Assembly: GCA_963678675.1 (NCBI GenBank)
Contig: OY783200.1
Location: forward strand, 12,960,890 to 13,024,889
Length of the DNA stretch: 64,000 nt
Direction of reading: 5' to 3'
DNA from: Xiphydria camelus
Lineage: Eukaryota > Arthropoda > Insecta > Hymenoptera > Xiphydriidae
Below the pieces are notes generated by a model. The model was not told the DNA's origin and made no database searches. It saw only the letters and a program-made list of their open reading frames with translations. Positions 9,807 through 20,262 of the stretch are shown piece by piece. The translations under genes and the position numbers were made by a program. Numbering within the stretch: the stretch's first letter is position 1; the number at the start of each line of letters is the position of its first letter.

Positions 9807-12411
9807 ATGTTTTACGTCATCTTGTATGACAATTTTTGTACTGCCATACCTGAGCAGTGGATTGATATAGATACCCAAACATTTATGTGGCCTCCAAAAA
9901 GAATGAAAGTTGGAACTGCAAAATTTTTGAAATTGCAGCCAGACGAGACATGGGATAAAGCGACGTACAAAAAAGTGTTCGGTCCATATGGTATGTCTAT
10001 TAAAACACCGTTATTTAGTCCCTATTACTACTCCCTATTTGATAGTACATACATTTCCCATTTTTCAGATACTCTCGCAAAAGCGAAAGAAGTGGAGCGC
10101 GTAGCTGCCGATCTGAGTACATCAGAGGATGCCCAGAATTGTTTAGAACAAAAGAAATCAAGAAACAAACGTCTTATCAAAAAGCCCGCACCATTCAGCG
10201 ATAGCGAATCAGGTATACTTATTCATGTATACGAGTAATTATTGTATCTTCCAAGTAGACTATTAGTCTTATTATATTGTATTTCTATTAGATGACCATT
10301 CTATAAACGATAGGAAAGAGAAACGCTCGAAACATTTAAAGATTTACGGTGACAGTAACAGCGACCCTGAAGAGAGAAACGAGAACGGTAATTACTAATT
10401 ATACTGCTCCCAAAATTCGTCCAATATTTACCCCGAAAATAGTTGCATTCTGAATATCTAATTCTGTAGTTGCACTTCAATATATTGAGGCAAACATACA
10501 GTGCTATCAACAAAATCAGGGGACACCGAATAATGATGACGCAATGATACTTGAATACCTGGATTTTTCACACAAACCTTCCGAATACAACGCCCTTACT
10601 TCCGAGAAGAATAATGAAGAAACAAACGACGTAACTCGTTCAAACATGAACACCTCAAGAACACTGATCCCTTCGAAGGACGATGGGAATGGCAATAGAG
10701 TTGAAGCTTCAACTGCGGCTCATAACAATTGTTGTGGTGAGTATGAATAGTTATACCGTGTGATTATGAGGAAGTTGATCAAAGGCTCGAATGTACCATA
10801 CGATTGGCTGTGACGACTTACCAGCCAGTATTCGGCAAATGTTTTAGAAAAATATCTCTAGTGTCTGATAAAGTCTGATCGGCTGAATTAAACATTACGG
10901 ATCTTCTCTTGAAACGTTTGCTAAGTACTGCACATCAACAGAGAAATCAAATGACGCTCTTTGGTCTTTGGCCAATAGTATACAACTTAGAGTTCCACAC
11001 AACAAACGCAAATGCATCCTCCTATGATTAGCTTCCTCTCGTAATCACACGGTGTACACAATGATGTTACTGCAGATTTGAATTAGTATATTTATCAATA
11101 ATAGAGACATTAATAATATGCATATATTAAATTCCTATGGTTGCCTCTCATTAATTATAACGATTATTTATAGACATTTGCAGAAAAACCTTATTCAGAA
11201 AGCTGAATCATATTATCAACTTACTGGAAGGACGTGTCGGAAATAATGGGACTTTGGCTAACACATCGTTACTCCCACCATTTCCTTTATCTCAACTGTC
11301 GGAGCTACAGGAATTTGAGAAGAATTTACAGCAAAACAAAGAAGTTCGACACCAATTTGTAAGTATAGTTTAGTTTGTTATCTTATTATTATAACTAATT
11401 CTTTAAAGTTTACTATTACCACTTTCTTTGTTGAGTTTATTGCTGCATAATTATATCGCTTCTTTATTCAGTTTTAAAATACCGTGGTGTTGTGATTCTG
11501 CAAAATACTTCTCCCCTTCACAAATATTCTACATCGCAGCTGATTATATCTACAGTGTATTCCTCATACTGTTGTACATAGCAAACGTATAAGTACGAGC
11601 GAGAACACATCGGTGAATGCATAAAAGCCTCTCTTCCTCTCGACTGCTTCAGTTCGAGTATGTGACAAAGAAGCTGTTGTGCATTCATCATTGGCATTCT
11701 CGCTCCTATTCACGCGTTTGCTATGTAAAACGGCGTGAGAAATACACCGAATAATCTTTGCATGGGTTTCTGTATATCTTGCATGAATGTACAGAAGAAC
11801 GCGATTCGTATCATTGGAGGTCCAACGGGAGATAAATTTTTACGCAACATTCTTTGCCACATACTAACAAATGAAGTAGCACGGCAATTATCGTGGACAG
11901 GACAAAAAAGTACCATTCCCTTCAAAGATACTTTAACGTCTAGCATTGCTATAGGTATGTCACCCTTATTGTTTCTTATACTTACAGCACCTGTTCGGCT
12001 TTAATTGTCATTACAGTGTCAAATTCAGGAAAAAAGTCTAGAATGCCCCTGCTCGGTTTTTCGTAAGACATACTGTATGTACTCTTGGTGTCATGGATTT
12101 TGTCGCTAGTGACTTTTTAAAATATCATTTGTAAATGTACTAACTAATAAATAATCAATTCTCATGCCGCCGTAGCTAATGAGAGTATGAGAATTAAATG
12201 TTCATTGATGTTCATCATAGATGTTAATCCGTGATGCCGGGAGTATGGAATTAATTAAGCTTTCTGCGTCTTTTTTTTAGAAACAGTCTTGTACTCATCA
12301 AACGACTCCTCCATCACGATTGCCAAACTTCAACATTGTTGTCAGGATTGGCTAAGACATGCGGGAGATAGGCTACGAGCCCACATAGCGAAGAGGATAA
12401 ACAATAAATAA
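9807..12411 (+). CDS. DUF4806-domain transposon accessory gene (copy 2)
   Basis: The second DUF4806 gene, in CCCAG transposon 1. I start it at the ATG at 9807, directly after an acceptor-like TTACAG as in copy 1. The upstream ATG at 9741 would then be UTR or intron. Exons: 9807-9990, 10069-10212, 10292-10387, about 10500-10736, 11174-11358, 11795-11954 and 12281-12411. Exon 1 encodes FMWPPKRMKVG and ends KVFGPYG, the conserved N-terminal module. The last three exons form the DUF4806 domain: FPLSQLSELQEFEKNLQQN, then ILCHILTNEVARQLSWTG, then CQDWLRHAGDRLRAHI. Phases agree at every junction except entry to exon 4, which I could not fix. No internal stop was found in the placed exons. It is presumably nuclear; DNA binding is inferred. 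Confidence 0.7.
10756..11052. mobile_element. palindromic MITE (CCGTGTGATTA ends) in an intron
   Basis: CCGTGTGATTATGAGGAAG at the left matches the complement of CTTCCTCTCGTAATCACACGG at the right. It is about 297 bp without an ORF and lies in an intron of DUF4806 copy 2. The flanks (TA, TG) give no clean duplication. Confidence 0.6.
11577..11725. mobile_element. 149-bp MITE (CATAGCAAACG ends) in an intron
   Basis: The ends CATAGCAAACG and CGTTTGCTATG have TA on both sides (11575-11576 and 11726-11727). The inner arms still pair through CGAGCGAGAA. It lies just before the exon at 11795. Confidence 0.75.
12082..12243. mobile_element. diverged CACCCG-family TA-MITE in an intron
   Basis: CTCTTGGTGTCATGGATT to AATCCGTGATGCCGGGAG, flanked by TA at 12080-12081 and 12244-12245. 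The interior TTCTCATGCCGCCGTAGCTAATGAG-type core identifies it as an old copy of the family at 18575-20260. Confidence 0.7.
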
Positions 12412-12551
12412 ATAAAAACCCTTAATTCGCTCTCTCTTCCTCTTTTAAAACAATATCATGCTTATGAAATGATGTGCATTTAGAGCTACAGATGTAATTT
12501 TTTTTTTTAATAAATATGAGGTCTTTATGTTTATATTTTGAATTTAAATAA

Positions 12552-12723
12552 GGCTGACTATTTTCACAGGCAGCAATGTTACTGCGGCAGTAGCTCACCT
12601 TCAGCTCATTTACGAATCATTACTACACCGCGTAATACTTTATGTATATATTAATTGAGCATATGTAGGTGAGCTATATGTGAGCTACTGCCGTAGTAAC
12701 TTGCTGCCTGTGAGAATCCAGCC
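12552..12723. mobile_element. PIF/Harbinger-type MITE (GGCTG ends, TAA duplication)
   Basis: The left end GGCTGACTATTTTCACAGGC pairs with GCCTGTGAGAATCCAGCC at the right. TAA flanks both sides (12549-12551 and 12724-12726). Its inner arms, GCAGTAGCTCAC and GTGAGCTACTGC, are well matched. Confidence 0.8.
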
Positions 12724-14125
12724 TAACAATTACTTTTATACAAATGTCTCAAAATGGACATATCCCAGACATTCTAAAGACGTCTCCCGTAAGTCGTCCG
12801 GAAGACGTCTTAATAGAATGTCTTAAAGACGCAATTTCAATGGACATAACCTGTCTCCAAGACGTCTTTACGACATTTGAATGAGACGTCTTTAGGGATT
12901 TGAAGACGTCAGAAAGACAACTCATGGACGTCTTTGTGCTATCTGGGAGATCTCTCTTCTTTTTTTATAAATGAGTCTTTCTCTGCGAGGTAATTTCGCA
13001 CGACACATTTTAGATTATAGTTCTTTTTTAATAGGAGGATAGAAGCTCATAGAAACGTCGGGAAAATTTTGTTTTCTCTCTTCGCTCTTTTACTCAGAAA
13101 ATGCAAGTTTAAATTTAAAATTAACGCACGCGGGTCTCTAATCGCGAGAATCTCAACGGTATCCAATAATATCAACCAAAGAAGTCATCTACCATTGCAT
13201 TGTCTTCTATAAGTAACATTTAAATTTATCTAGGTAGACATTATACCTTTCTTCAATTCGCGTGATTGCAGAGTTTTCAGGAGCAGAAGTGATACATCCG
13301 TCGTACGATGTAGAATATGAAAAAATTTTAGATTTGCATTGATACACTTTTGTAAGATACCTCGGCATTAGACATCAAGTCGTACAACGCTCTTTGTATA
13401 CTTTTTAGATAGGGTCGCGTATACTTAAAAAAAACGATAACATTGTATCGCTCTATGTAATCTCAGAGTAATGTCACCTCGTGATAAATCTTAAGTTGTA
13501 GCGATTTAAAAGTTTATAGATTTTAGAATATATTTTGTCCGATACGAGATTTGGATCAAATGGTGCAATTTTACGTTGTAATTACTATTATTGTGTGACG
13601 ACCCTTATAGTTTTTTGAGACTGAACACATTCTTGTTGGTGAGATATCGACTGTTTGGACGTGTTTTGTACCTGATGCTTTTATCGACGACTCGAAAATA
13701 AAAGTTATTGTTACGAAAATATAAATATATTGTTATAGATATCTTTTATTTACCGGGCACGTATTTTCTTTGGATTTCTGATTCTTGGTAATACGTCAAT
13801 GTCATCATCAGATGATGATTAAAAAACTGGTACATCAATCAACTATTTCAAAATTAATAACAATTTACCACAACGATCAGGTTATGATTATGTCATGAAA
13901 GAATAAAGACGTCAAAAACAAAAAGTTAGGTTATACTGAGAATAACAACTCCGAATTTCATTTATCGCGCCGGAACAGCTGTCAAAACGACCAAATGTCA
14001 TGCGCAGTACGTACTTCTTACTACCAACCTAAAAATAATTTTAGATGGCCAACGCTTATACCTGGAATAGTTATCCCAGGCAAACTTGGAGCTGGTAAAA
14101 CGCCTGCGCTTTATACCAGGTATAA

Positions 14126-14126
<1 letters not shown>

Positions 14127-14158
<32 letters not shown>
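14127..14158 (+). repeat. (AG)n microsatellite
   Basis: A run of AG dinucleotides. Similar short runs occur near 16133-16143 and 19663-19690. Confidence 0.9.
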
Positions 14159-14159
<1 letters not shown>

Positions 14160-14295
14160 AAATTTATCCTCGGTATACTTTTTCTAGGTATAACTTGGCT
14201 TTGATAAAACTGGCCCTAACTGTACCATAAATACTGCCGAAGTCAAGAATTCAGGTCGCAGCTCACCTGCGCGGTTGGCCATAGGATATGCGGTA

Positions 14296-14651
14296 GTAGG
14301 GTAATAAGGCCTATGACTTTAACATATATAAAAAATCAAAATAGGCACCTTTAATTTGGCAATTGAGATCAATAATAATAAATATGCAATTATCATGCCT
14401 AAAGTCTTAAAATAACAACAAATTTCTTCGTTTAACAACGAAGTAGTATCATTAGGAGTGCGTCGGTTTGTCAGCAGATGATATAGATAATTTTGAGTGT
14501 CCTGATGGCTGTTAAACAAAGAAATTTGTTATTTTTCAGACTTTAGGCATGATTAATGCATATTTATTATTATTGATTTCAATTGCCAAATTAAAAAGGT
14601 GCCTATTTTGATTTTTTATATATGTTAAAGTCATAGGCCTTATTACCCTAC
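14296..14651. mobile_element. 356-bp palindromic MITE (GTAGGGTAATAAGG ends)
   Basis: The arms begin GTAGGGTAATAAGGCCTATG and match their reverse complement closely for over 100 bp. TA lies at 14294-14295 and 14652-14653. The other arm of the host element (near 2455-2470) has the empty site with one TA, which proves the ends. Confidence 0.88.
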
Positions 14652-15142
14652 TATAGTATAATAAGGCCTACTGACAGGGTTTTTTAAAATGTTTAGTTTT
14701 GTTTTTGTTTACGGCAGAAGTTGCACTTTCTTCTTTCCATTTTATAGTAATTGATCTATAGGTTTAATTATCATTAAAATTTGTTGATTCGGATACATAG
14801 TTTTTATTTTATTTCAAATCTCCCTTAGCTAGGCCTTATTACCCACACCTACCTTATGGTTAACGTTTTCCCGTATAATGGGCGCTGGACCGTTCAAAAT
14901 AAAAGTTAAAAAACAATTTTATTAGGCAAAGGTGTAGAGAATATTATTCTCTACAAGTTGGAAAAAAAAAAATTTCAAAAAAAAAAGAAACCACCCCTAT
15001 TGCACCCCTTTACAGGGGTTGCGGAGTGTGATTTTTTGGCTGGAGACTCGGGAGGCACCCCTCCACCGACCCTCAAAAAATTAGCCTGCCCGCAATTATT
15101 TTTTTGCACCCCCTATAGAGAGGGTCTAGTTTTACTGTACTA

Positions 15143-15502
15143 TCTCCTCGTCCAATAGAATCACCGGAGAAGCGTGAATGCGCATGCGTAGTCACGCTTC
15201 TCCGGTAATTCTATTCTACGAGGAGACCCACAGAGGTGCTCATGCAAAACTCGCAATTTTGCTATGGGCTCTTTGATCGCGAACATATAGGCTAGGCAAG
15301 TATCTCAAATTATTGACGCGCGCGCGACCTCGTGGATAGTCCACGAAGCTTTGGGGTGATAAGTGACCAGTCGGGATCAAGTATTCCGTTGTCTGTAACC
15401 CACCACAACGGAATACTTGATCCTGATTGGTCACTTATCACCCCAGAGTTACGAACTGCGACCACCTCGTGGCGCCACTAGAGATACTTGCCTAGCCTAT
15501 GG
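15143..15502. mobile_element. TA-MITE copy B, right part, with a nested MITE
   Basis: Continues the MITE interrupted at 1982. TCTCCTCGTCC proceeds into the second arm with the central part deleted, and ends CATATGG then TA at 15503-15504. The 210-bp MITE at 15288-15497 is inserted three bases before the end. Confidence 0.7.
15288..15497. mobile_element. 210-bp palindromic MITE (GGCTAGGCAAGTATCTC ends)
   Basis: GGCTAGGCAAGTATCTC and its complement mark the ends, with TA at 15286-15287 and 15498-15499. Inner arms such as CAAGTATTCCGTTGT and ACAACGGAATACTTG are nearly perfect. It is inserted in copy B. Confidence 0.8.
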
Positions 15503-15504
15503 TA

Positions 15505-15788
15505 TAGCGTAATCGGTTATATTAGGGAGTTTTTGAGCTCCTTAATTTTAGAACGTTAAACGTAAAACGTTATGTTGAGCATGCGCAGTGGCTTCATAAT
15601 AACAGATTTCGCTATTAAACGATAACGTGATACCTTATTAGACGGAGAATAGGGTACGCTTAATAAGCGATAACGGAAATGCACCGTCGCTAGAGTGCGC
15701 CTAGGGAGTAGGGAGAAGGACCAATGGCGTAAGAAGAAAGACCGAGTCTGGAGGTCTAGAGGAAAGCGGCACGTGCCCGACCGATGAC
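15505..15788 (+). repeat. dispersed 280-bp segment, first copy
   Basis: GGGAGTTTTTGAGCTCC through CCCGACCGATGAC is repeated in the same orientation at 27827-28079 with few differences. Both copies contain the motif GAGCATGCGCAGT. No ORF. Its nature is unknown; the GGGAGTTTTTG end resembles ends near 24600 and 49459. Confidence 0.7.
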
Positions 15789-15815
15789 TTAAGTAGCCCG
15801 GAGACGGTCAATAAT

Positions 15816-17072
15816 AGGTTCGTTCCAACAAGCATTTTAGGACAGTTCTAGAACCGTCCTGGAACTAGTTAAGAATTATTTAATGCGCATGCGCCAGTCA
15901 GATGCGTTCTAGAACTGAATTCATGGGATGTGTTGGAACACAGGATCGCACACAACACAGGGAGGCTTGTCCACCTTTTGTATACATTTTGCGGAAAATC
16001 ACGGGTTATCCTAAGCGGATGTGTGAGTTCAACTAATTGTTGAAACGTAAAAAACATTACATTTTTCAAGAGCTTATCATGCACAAACATTCAAAAAAGC
16101 AGAAAAAGAAAGATGAGTCCAAAAAGAGTACAAGAGAGAGAGAGTGCATACATTTTTTCCTTCTATAACTTGGAGGAGTGATTTTTTCGGATTTTTTATT
16201 TTCAATTATCATTTACCTAAAAAGTTATCACAACTTTTATATCATGGCCATTAACTCATTGTGAAGTTATTATGTTTTTTCATTTTTTCTCGAAACTATC
16301 TTTATGCATTTGTACCGTTCTTGGACTCATCGATTCAAATAGAGCGCGTCTCGCGCCTTACTACGCGTGGGCTAGAAAATCGTCCCAACTCAGAACTAGG
16401 GACTGGAATTACCGTTCTAGAACCGCTCTGTTACAGTTCGCAGTTTAGTTGGAACGCTCTTTGGAATCGTTCCAGAACCAGTTCTGTGTTTGTTGGAACG
16501 GCTAAGTCAGACTGCGCACACTCCGCCGAGTTCAGAACCAGTTCTCATGTTAAGTGGCCCGGAGACGGTCAATAATATTGTCAATAATATTGTCAATGGT
16601 ACTCATTGATGCATCCAATTGATCGTGTAGGAAGCAATTGATGCCATTGTCAATCGATGGACGGAGATTGATAGGAAATTTGATTGAAGCACATTGACGG
16701 GGACCATTGACGCATCCCAATTGATCGTGTAATCGAGAAATTGACAATCGTTCGGGCAGTTGCACCAGACGGCCACGCGATGACGGATACGCCATCTAAT
16801 AAAACTTAACTAATAAACGACTCGACTCGCGAGAAATTCACTTCCACTAATAAAACCTAACCAATAAAAGACTTGACTCGCGAGAAATTCACTGCCACTG
16901 ATGAAATATTGACGTATTCATTGGATCTCCATCAATCGCAATTGCAATTGAAATCATCAATCTTATTGACAATATTATTGACGGTCTATGTGCTACCTCA
17001 TCAATCGCAATTGATCAATTTCATTGACAATATTATTGACCGTCTCCGGGCTACTTTAGTTGGAACGAACCT
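15816..17072. mobile_element. GTTCC inverted-repeat element, interrupted by a TTAA MITE
   Basis: AGGTTCGTTCCAAC at the left and GTTGGAACGAACCT at the right mark the ends. The interior repeats GTTCTAGAAC and GGTTCCAG-like motifs in both orientations. It sits inside a fragment of the same GCCCGGAGACGG MITE family (15793-15815) that is also inserted within it at 16554. Confidence 0.55.
16554..17054. mobile_element. TTAA-flanked MITE (GTGGCCCGGAGACGG ends)
   Basis: GTGGCCCGGAGACGGTCAAT and its near complement bound 501 bp, with TTAA on the left (16550-16553) and a mutated TTTA on the right. Other ends of the family (15793 and 49479) also abut TTAA. TTAA targets are typical of piggyBac-like elements. 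The arms reiterate GACAATATTATTGA. Confidence 0.7.
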
Positions 17073-17100
17073 ATTATTGGCAATACTGGGTCTCCACGTA

Positions 17101-17416
17101 CCGTATGTCCGCGATCATTTGAACCATAGGAAAATTGCGAGTTTTGCATGAGCACCCCTTTGGGACTCCTCGTCCAATAGAATCACCGGAGAAGCGTGAA
17201 TGCGCATGCGTAGTCATCCGCGAGTGTGGCGTCGTCAGCAAGTTCAGATCGATTATTTTGATAACCGATCTGAACTTGCTGACGACGCCACACTCGCGGA
17301 TGACTACGCATGCGCATTCACGCTTCTCCGGTGATTCTATTGGACAAGGAGACCCAAAGGGGTGCTCATGCAAAACTCGCAATTTTCCTATGGTTCAAAT
17401 GATCGCGGACATACGG
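17101..17416. mobile_element. TA-MITE (CCGTATGTCC family), copy C, full length
   Basis: A 316-bp near-perfect palindrome. CCGTATGTCCGCGATC and its complement form the ends, TA lies on both sides (17099-17100 and 17417-17418), and the arms are about 150 bp. The opposite arm of the host hairpin shows the uninterrupted site. Confidence 0.9.
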
Positions 17417-17601
17417 TATGGTGTATACATAGGACGATATGGTATGTAGCGATTTGTAGACTCTAGGTTGTCCGCTATTGGTCGGAGACGCAAGGGCGCC
17501 GAACGATTGGCTCTGTCGATCGCCGGCAGACGTCAATCGTCGCGACAGAAGTTCCCTAGGGCGCAGACACCTAGCAGACGAGAAAGTATGGCGGTTGACA
17601 C

Positions 17602-18569
17602 TGTCGCGTCTGCATCCAGACTTGACCTAAAATCCCCATAACTTTTGGAAGTTACTAGATTTTTGGCGGCGCATTCAAAATCTTTGTATTAACCTCTACT
17701 TATTGTCATTTTAAGCAAGTAAGGTATAGATGGATTGTAATAGAGAGAAAGAACGAGAACGTCGAAGACTGCGTGATAAGTTAAATAAGTCGCAGGCCAC
17801 CGTGGTTTCTATTCGCGAGATTATAAACACCTTTATTGCGTGATGGACAGGGGATCTGAGTCGCGGGCCGCTGCGAGCTCCGTTTGTAAATATGGTATCC
17901 CCTTTCGCGGACCGATAGGTCGTAGTTAATTTAGCTAGCAAAAACAGTTCTCCTTTCTTTGAGTCACGTAGGCGTGCGCGCATAAGATTTGTCATCGATA
18001 CGCGCTTCGGATTGCGGGAGTTCGTGCGCGGTAGACCCACGGTCGATGAGGGCATGTTTTCTTTCGAGTGCGTGGGATTGTGCGCGCCAGAATCAGGGTC
18101 GATGCGTACTTTCTTCACACGTGGATGCATGGAGCGTGGATTAGATCATTGTGCGTAGACGAAGAAAGTGGGAGTAGAGTCCTTGACTACGACTAGCGTC
18201 GAGTATCAATCAGATTGGTTCCCCACATTAGCGCTGAGTATCAGATTGGTTCCCCACATTAGCGCTGAGTATTTGATTGGTTCCCCGTTGTTACCGAGAG
18301 GCGGGGACTTTTGATTTAAAAGGATGCACTTTGCCGCTCGAGGTGCACTCAGATACCGATTTATAACGACAAATTATATTCCAACTATGTGTTAAAATAT
18401 AGTTCATTGGTGATCACCTAATTCTTGGATTAAGAGTTTTCATTTCTCCACCTGCAATAAAACTCTTTATCTCCCGATCCCGCTCTTTCCGAGCAGAGTG
18501 GTTCAGCACTCCACGGGCACGGACCTGCCCCCTACAAACGGACCAAGAAGACCAGCCCGGCACGCAACA
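17602..18569 (+). mobile_element. solo LTR, 968 bp
   Basis: Starts TGTCGCGTCTGC and ends CACGCAACA, with ACAC on both sides (17598-17601 and 18570-18573). The other arm of the host hairpin retains the empty site GGTTGACACATACG. Internal features fit an LTR: three units of about 31 bp near 18196-18290, an A/T box near 18316, and AATAAA near 18456. No internal retroelement region remains. The 4-bp duplication suits Gypsy- or BEL-type elements, but the clade cannot be told from an LTR alone. Confidence 0.8.
18196..18290 (+). repeat. three 31-bp direct repeats in the solo LTR
   Basis: Units contain GAGTATCAGATTGGTTCCCC and CACATTAGCGCT. The third unit is partly diverged. The position upstream of the likely transcription start suggests enhancer-like repeats; function is inferred. 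Confidence 0.75.
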
Positions 18570-18574
18570 ACACA

Positions 18575-19220
18575 ACCCGTGCTCACGGAATCTGTCGCTG
18601 GTGACTTTTTTTAAACCTTATTTTTAAACGTACTAACCAGTGAACAATTAATTCTCATGCCCTCATTAGCTACGGTGACGTCTACTCTCGTTAATGAAAG
18701 CACGAGGATTGATTAATCATTGGTTAGTACGTTTAAAAATAACATTTAAAAAAAGTCACCAGCGACAGATTCCGTGAGCCCGGGTGTACACCCGTGCTCA
18801 CGGAATCTGTCGCTGGTGACTTTTTTTAAACCTTATTTTTAAACGTACTAACCAGTGAACAATTAATTCTCATGCCCTCATTAGCTACGTTGACGTCTAC
18901 TCTCGTTAATGAAAGCACGAGGATTGATTAATCATTGGTTAGTACGTTTAAAAATAACATTTAAAAAAAGTCACCAGCGACAGATTCCGTGAGCCCGGGT
19001 GTACATACACCCGGGCTCACGGAATCTGTCGCTGGTGACTTTTTTTAAATGTTATTTTTAAACGTACTAACCAATGATTAATCAATCCTCGTGCTTTCAT
19101 TAACGAGAGTAGACGTCACCGTAGCTAATGAGGGCATGAGAATTAATTGTTCACTGGTTAGTACGTTTAAAAATAAGGTTTAAAAAAAGTCACCAGCGAC
19201 AGATTTCGTGAGCACGGGTG
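18575..19220. mobile_element. array of three CACCCG-family TA-MITEs
   Basis: Three palindromes of about 212 bp at 18575-18786, 18789-19001 and 19008-19220, separated by TA or TACATA. The ends are CACCCGTGCTCACGG and its complement, followed by AATCTGTCGCTGGTGAC. The third copy is inverted relative to the first two. The first lost its leading bases at the LTR junction. High identity between copies suggests serial insertion or local amplification. Confidence 0.85.
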
Positions 19221-19223
19221 TAC

Positions 19224-19658
19224 GTTTGTTTACAAAGTGGAATTTTTCAGAGTAATTGTATTTTTTTGAAATAAAACATGGTTTTCAAAGTTAATAAAAT
19301 ATTTCCATTCGCGAAACGATTTCCTTTGCGTTTATTTCGACCCTCGGACACGCTTATTAATAAAAAATAGAACGGTGCACATGTTGATGGGCAACCCGAG
19401 ATGCATACGCGTAGCAAGAGAATGCGAGTTTGCAGTGCGTCAGGGGCAGAGTAGAATTGTATTACTCCGATCAACTTTAACCAAGATTATCTCGTTACCC
19501 ACATTAACTTTTAGCCTGTGTTAGTGTATCACTTTTTTATAGATCAAAATGCAGTCCTTAAAAAAGTATCACATCAATATAGACATAAAGTTCATAGGTA
19601 ACGAGATAATCGTGGTCGAAGTTTGTCGGAAATAACATCACTATATGTATAGGTATCC

Positions 19659-19694
<36 letters not shown>

Positions 19695-19828
19695 TATGTA
19701 TCAATGTAAAATCTTATAAAGACGAACGACCATAATTTGCGAAAACAGATTGATGGATGCGTCGGTGAATCCAAGGGAATATGAGAAAATCAGGAATTTC
19801 TAGAAAATAAGTTTTTCTCGTATATGTA
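19224..19828. other. hairpin-arm segment and unassigned DNA
   Basis: 19224-19367 is the second piece of the left arm of hairpin element 1; it matches 25212-25370 and the complement of 23930-24075. From 19368 to 19828 I see only an (AG)n run near 19663-19690 and a hairpin built on TAACGAGATAATC. Confidence 0.55.
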
Positions 19829-20260
19829 CACCCGTGCTCACGGAATCTGTCGCTGGTGACTTTTTTTAAACCTTATTTTTAAACGTACTAACCAGTGAAC
19901 AATTAATTCTCATGCCCTCATTAGCTACGGTGACGTCTACTCTCGTTAATGAAAGCACGAGGATTGATTAATCATTGGTTAGTACGTTTAAAAATAACAT
20001 TTAAAAAAAGTCACCAGCGACAGATTCCGTGAGCCCGGGTGTATGTACACCCGGGCTCACGGAATCTGTCGCTGGTGACTTTTTTTAAATGTTATTTTTA
20101 AACGTACTAACCAATGATTAATCAATCCTCGTGCTTTCATTAACGAGAGTAGACGTCACCGTAGCTAATGAGGGCATGAGAATTAATTGTTCACTGGTTA
20201 GTATGTTTAAAAATAAGGTTTAAAAAAAGTCACCAGCGACAGATTTCGTGAGCACGGGTG
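19829..20260. mobile_element. inverted pair of CACCCG-family TA-MITEs
   Basis: Copies 19829-20041 and 20048-20260 lie head to head, with TA at 19827-19828, 20042-20043, 20046-20047 and 20261-20262. The pair is itself a palindrome of about 430 bp and is nearly identical to the pair at 18789-19220. Confidence 0.85.
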
Positions 20261-20262
20261 TA

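Larger units (their letters stand above)
4456..12947. mobile_element. CCCAG-family DNA transposon 1 (DUF4806-bearing)
   Basis: The ends read CCCAGATAGCACAAATGTC and, on the other strand, CCCAGATAGCACAAAGACG. AG flanks both sides (4454-4455 and 12948-12949). The subterminal zones are packed with AGACGTCTT-type repeats on both sides, as in CACTA/EnSpm elements, where accessory proteins bind such repeats. It carries the DUF4806 gene at 9807-12411 but no transposase, so it is probably mobilised in trans. A second member (5103-9523) is inserted in its left part. Confidence 0.75.
4297..13711 (+). terminator. 3'UTR and poly(A) signal of the MTFR-like gene, split by a transposon
   Basis: The sequence after the stop at 4296 runs to 4455 and resumes at 12948, once the CCCAG element 4456-12947 and one copy of its AG duplication are removed. 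The continuation is AT-rich non-coding DNA to an AATAAA at 13697-13702 and then the right arm of the host element. That this is one UTR is inferred from position and orientation. Confidence 0.4.
1983..15142. mobile_element. 13.2-kb long-inverted-repeat element carrying host-gene exons
   Basis: The ends read TAGTCCAGTAAAG and, reverse-complemented, TAGTACAGTAAAA. TCT flanks both sides (1980-1982 and 15143-15145) and splits a MITE whose uninterrupted sequence has only one TCT. After later MITEs are removed, the arms (about 1983-3560 and 13740-15142) match over roughly 0.9-1 kb. Both include a stretch related to a HARBI1-type first exon. The interior has Harbinger transposase scraps, MTFR-like exons with their 3'UTR, and a nested 8.5-kb CCCAG element. 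A non-autonomous Harbinger relative that captured host sequence is my inference. TCT is not the usual TWA duplication, so the superfamily stays open. Confidence 0.65.

Noticed and set aside
17074..17449. Pairs of overlapping ORFs of about 100 codons on both strands (also at 23599-24466)
   Set aside because: They coincide with the 316-bp palindromic MITEs. Near-mirror proteins on both strands (for example ECACVVIREC) come from the palindrome, not from genes.
17711..18130. 139-codon minus-strand ORF
   Set aside because: Lies wholly inside the solo LTR and runs against its transcription direction. No domain, GC-rich chance opening.
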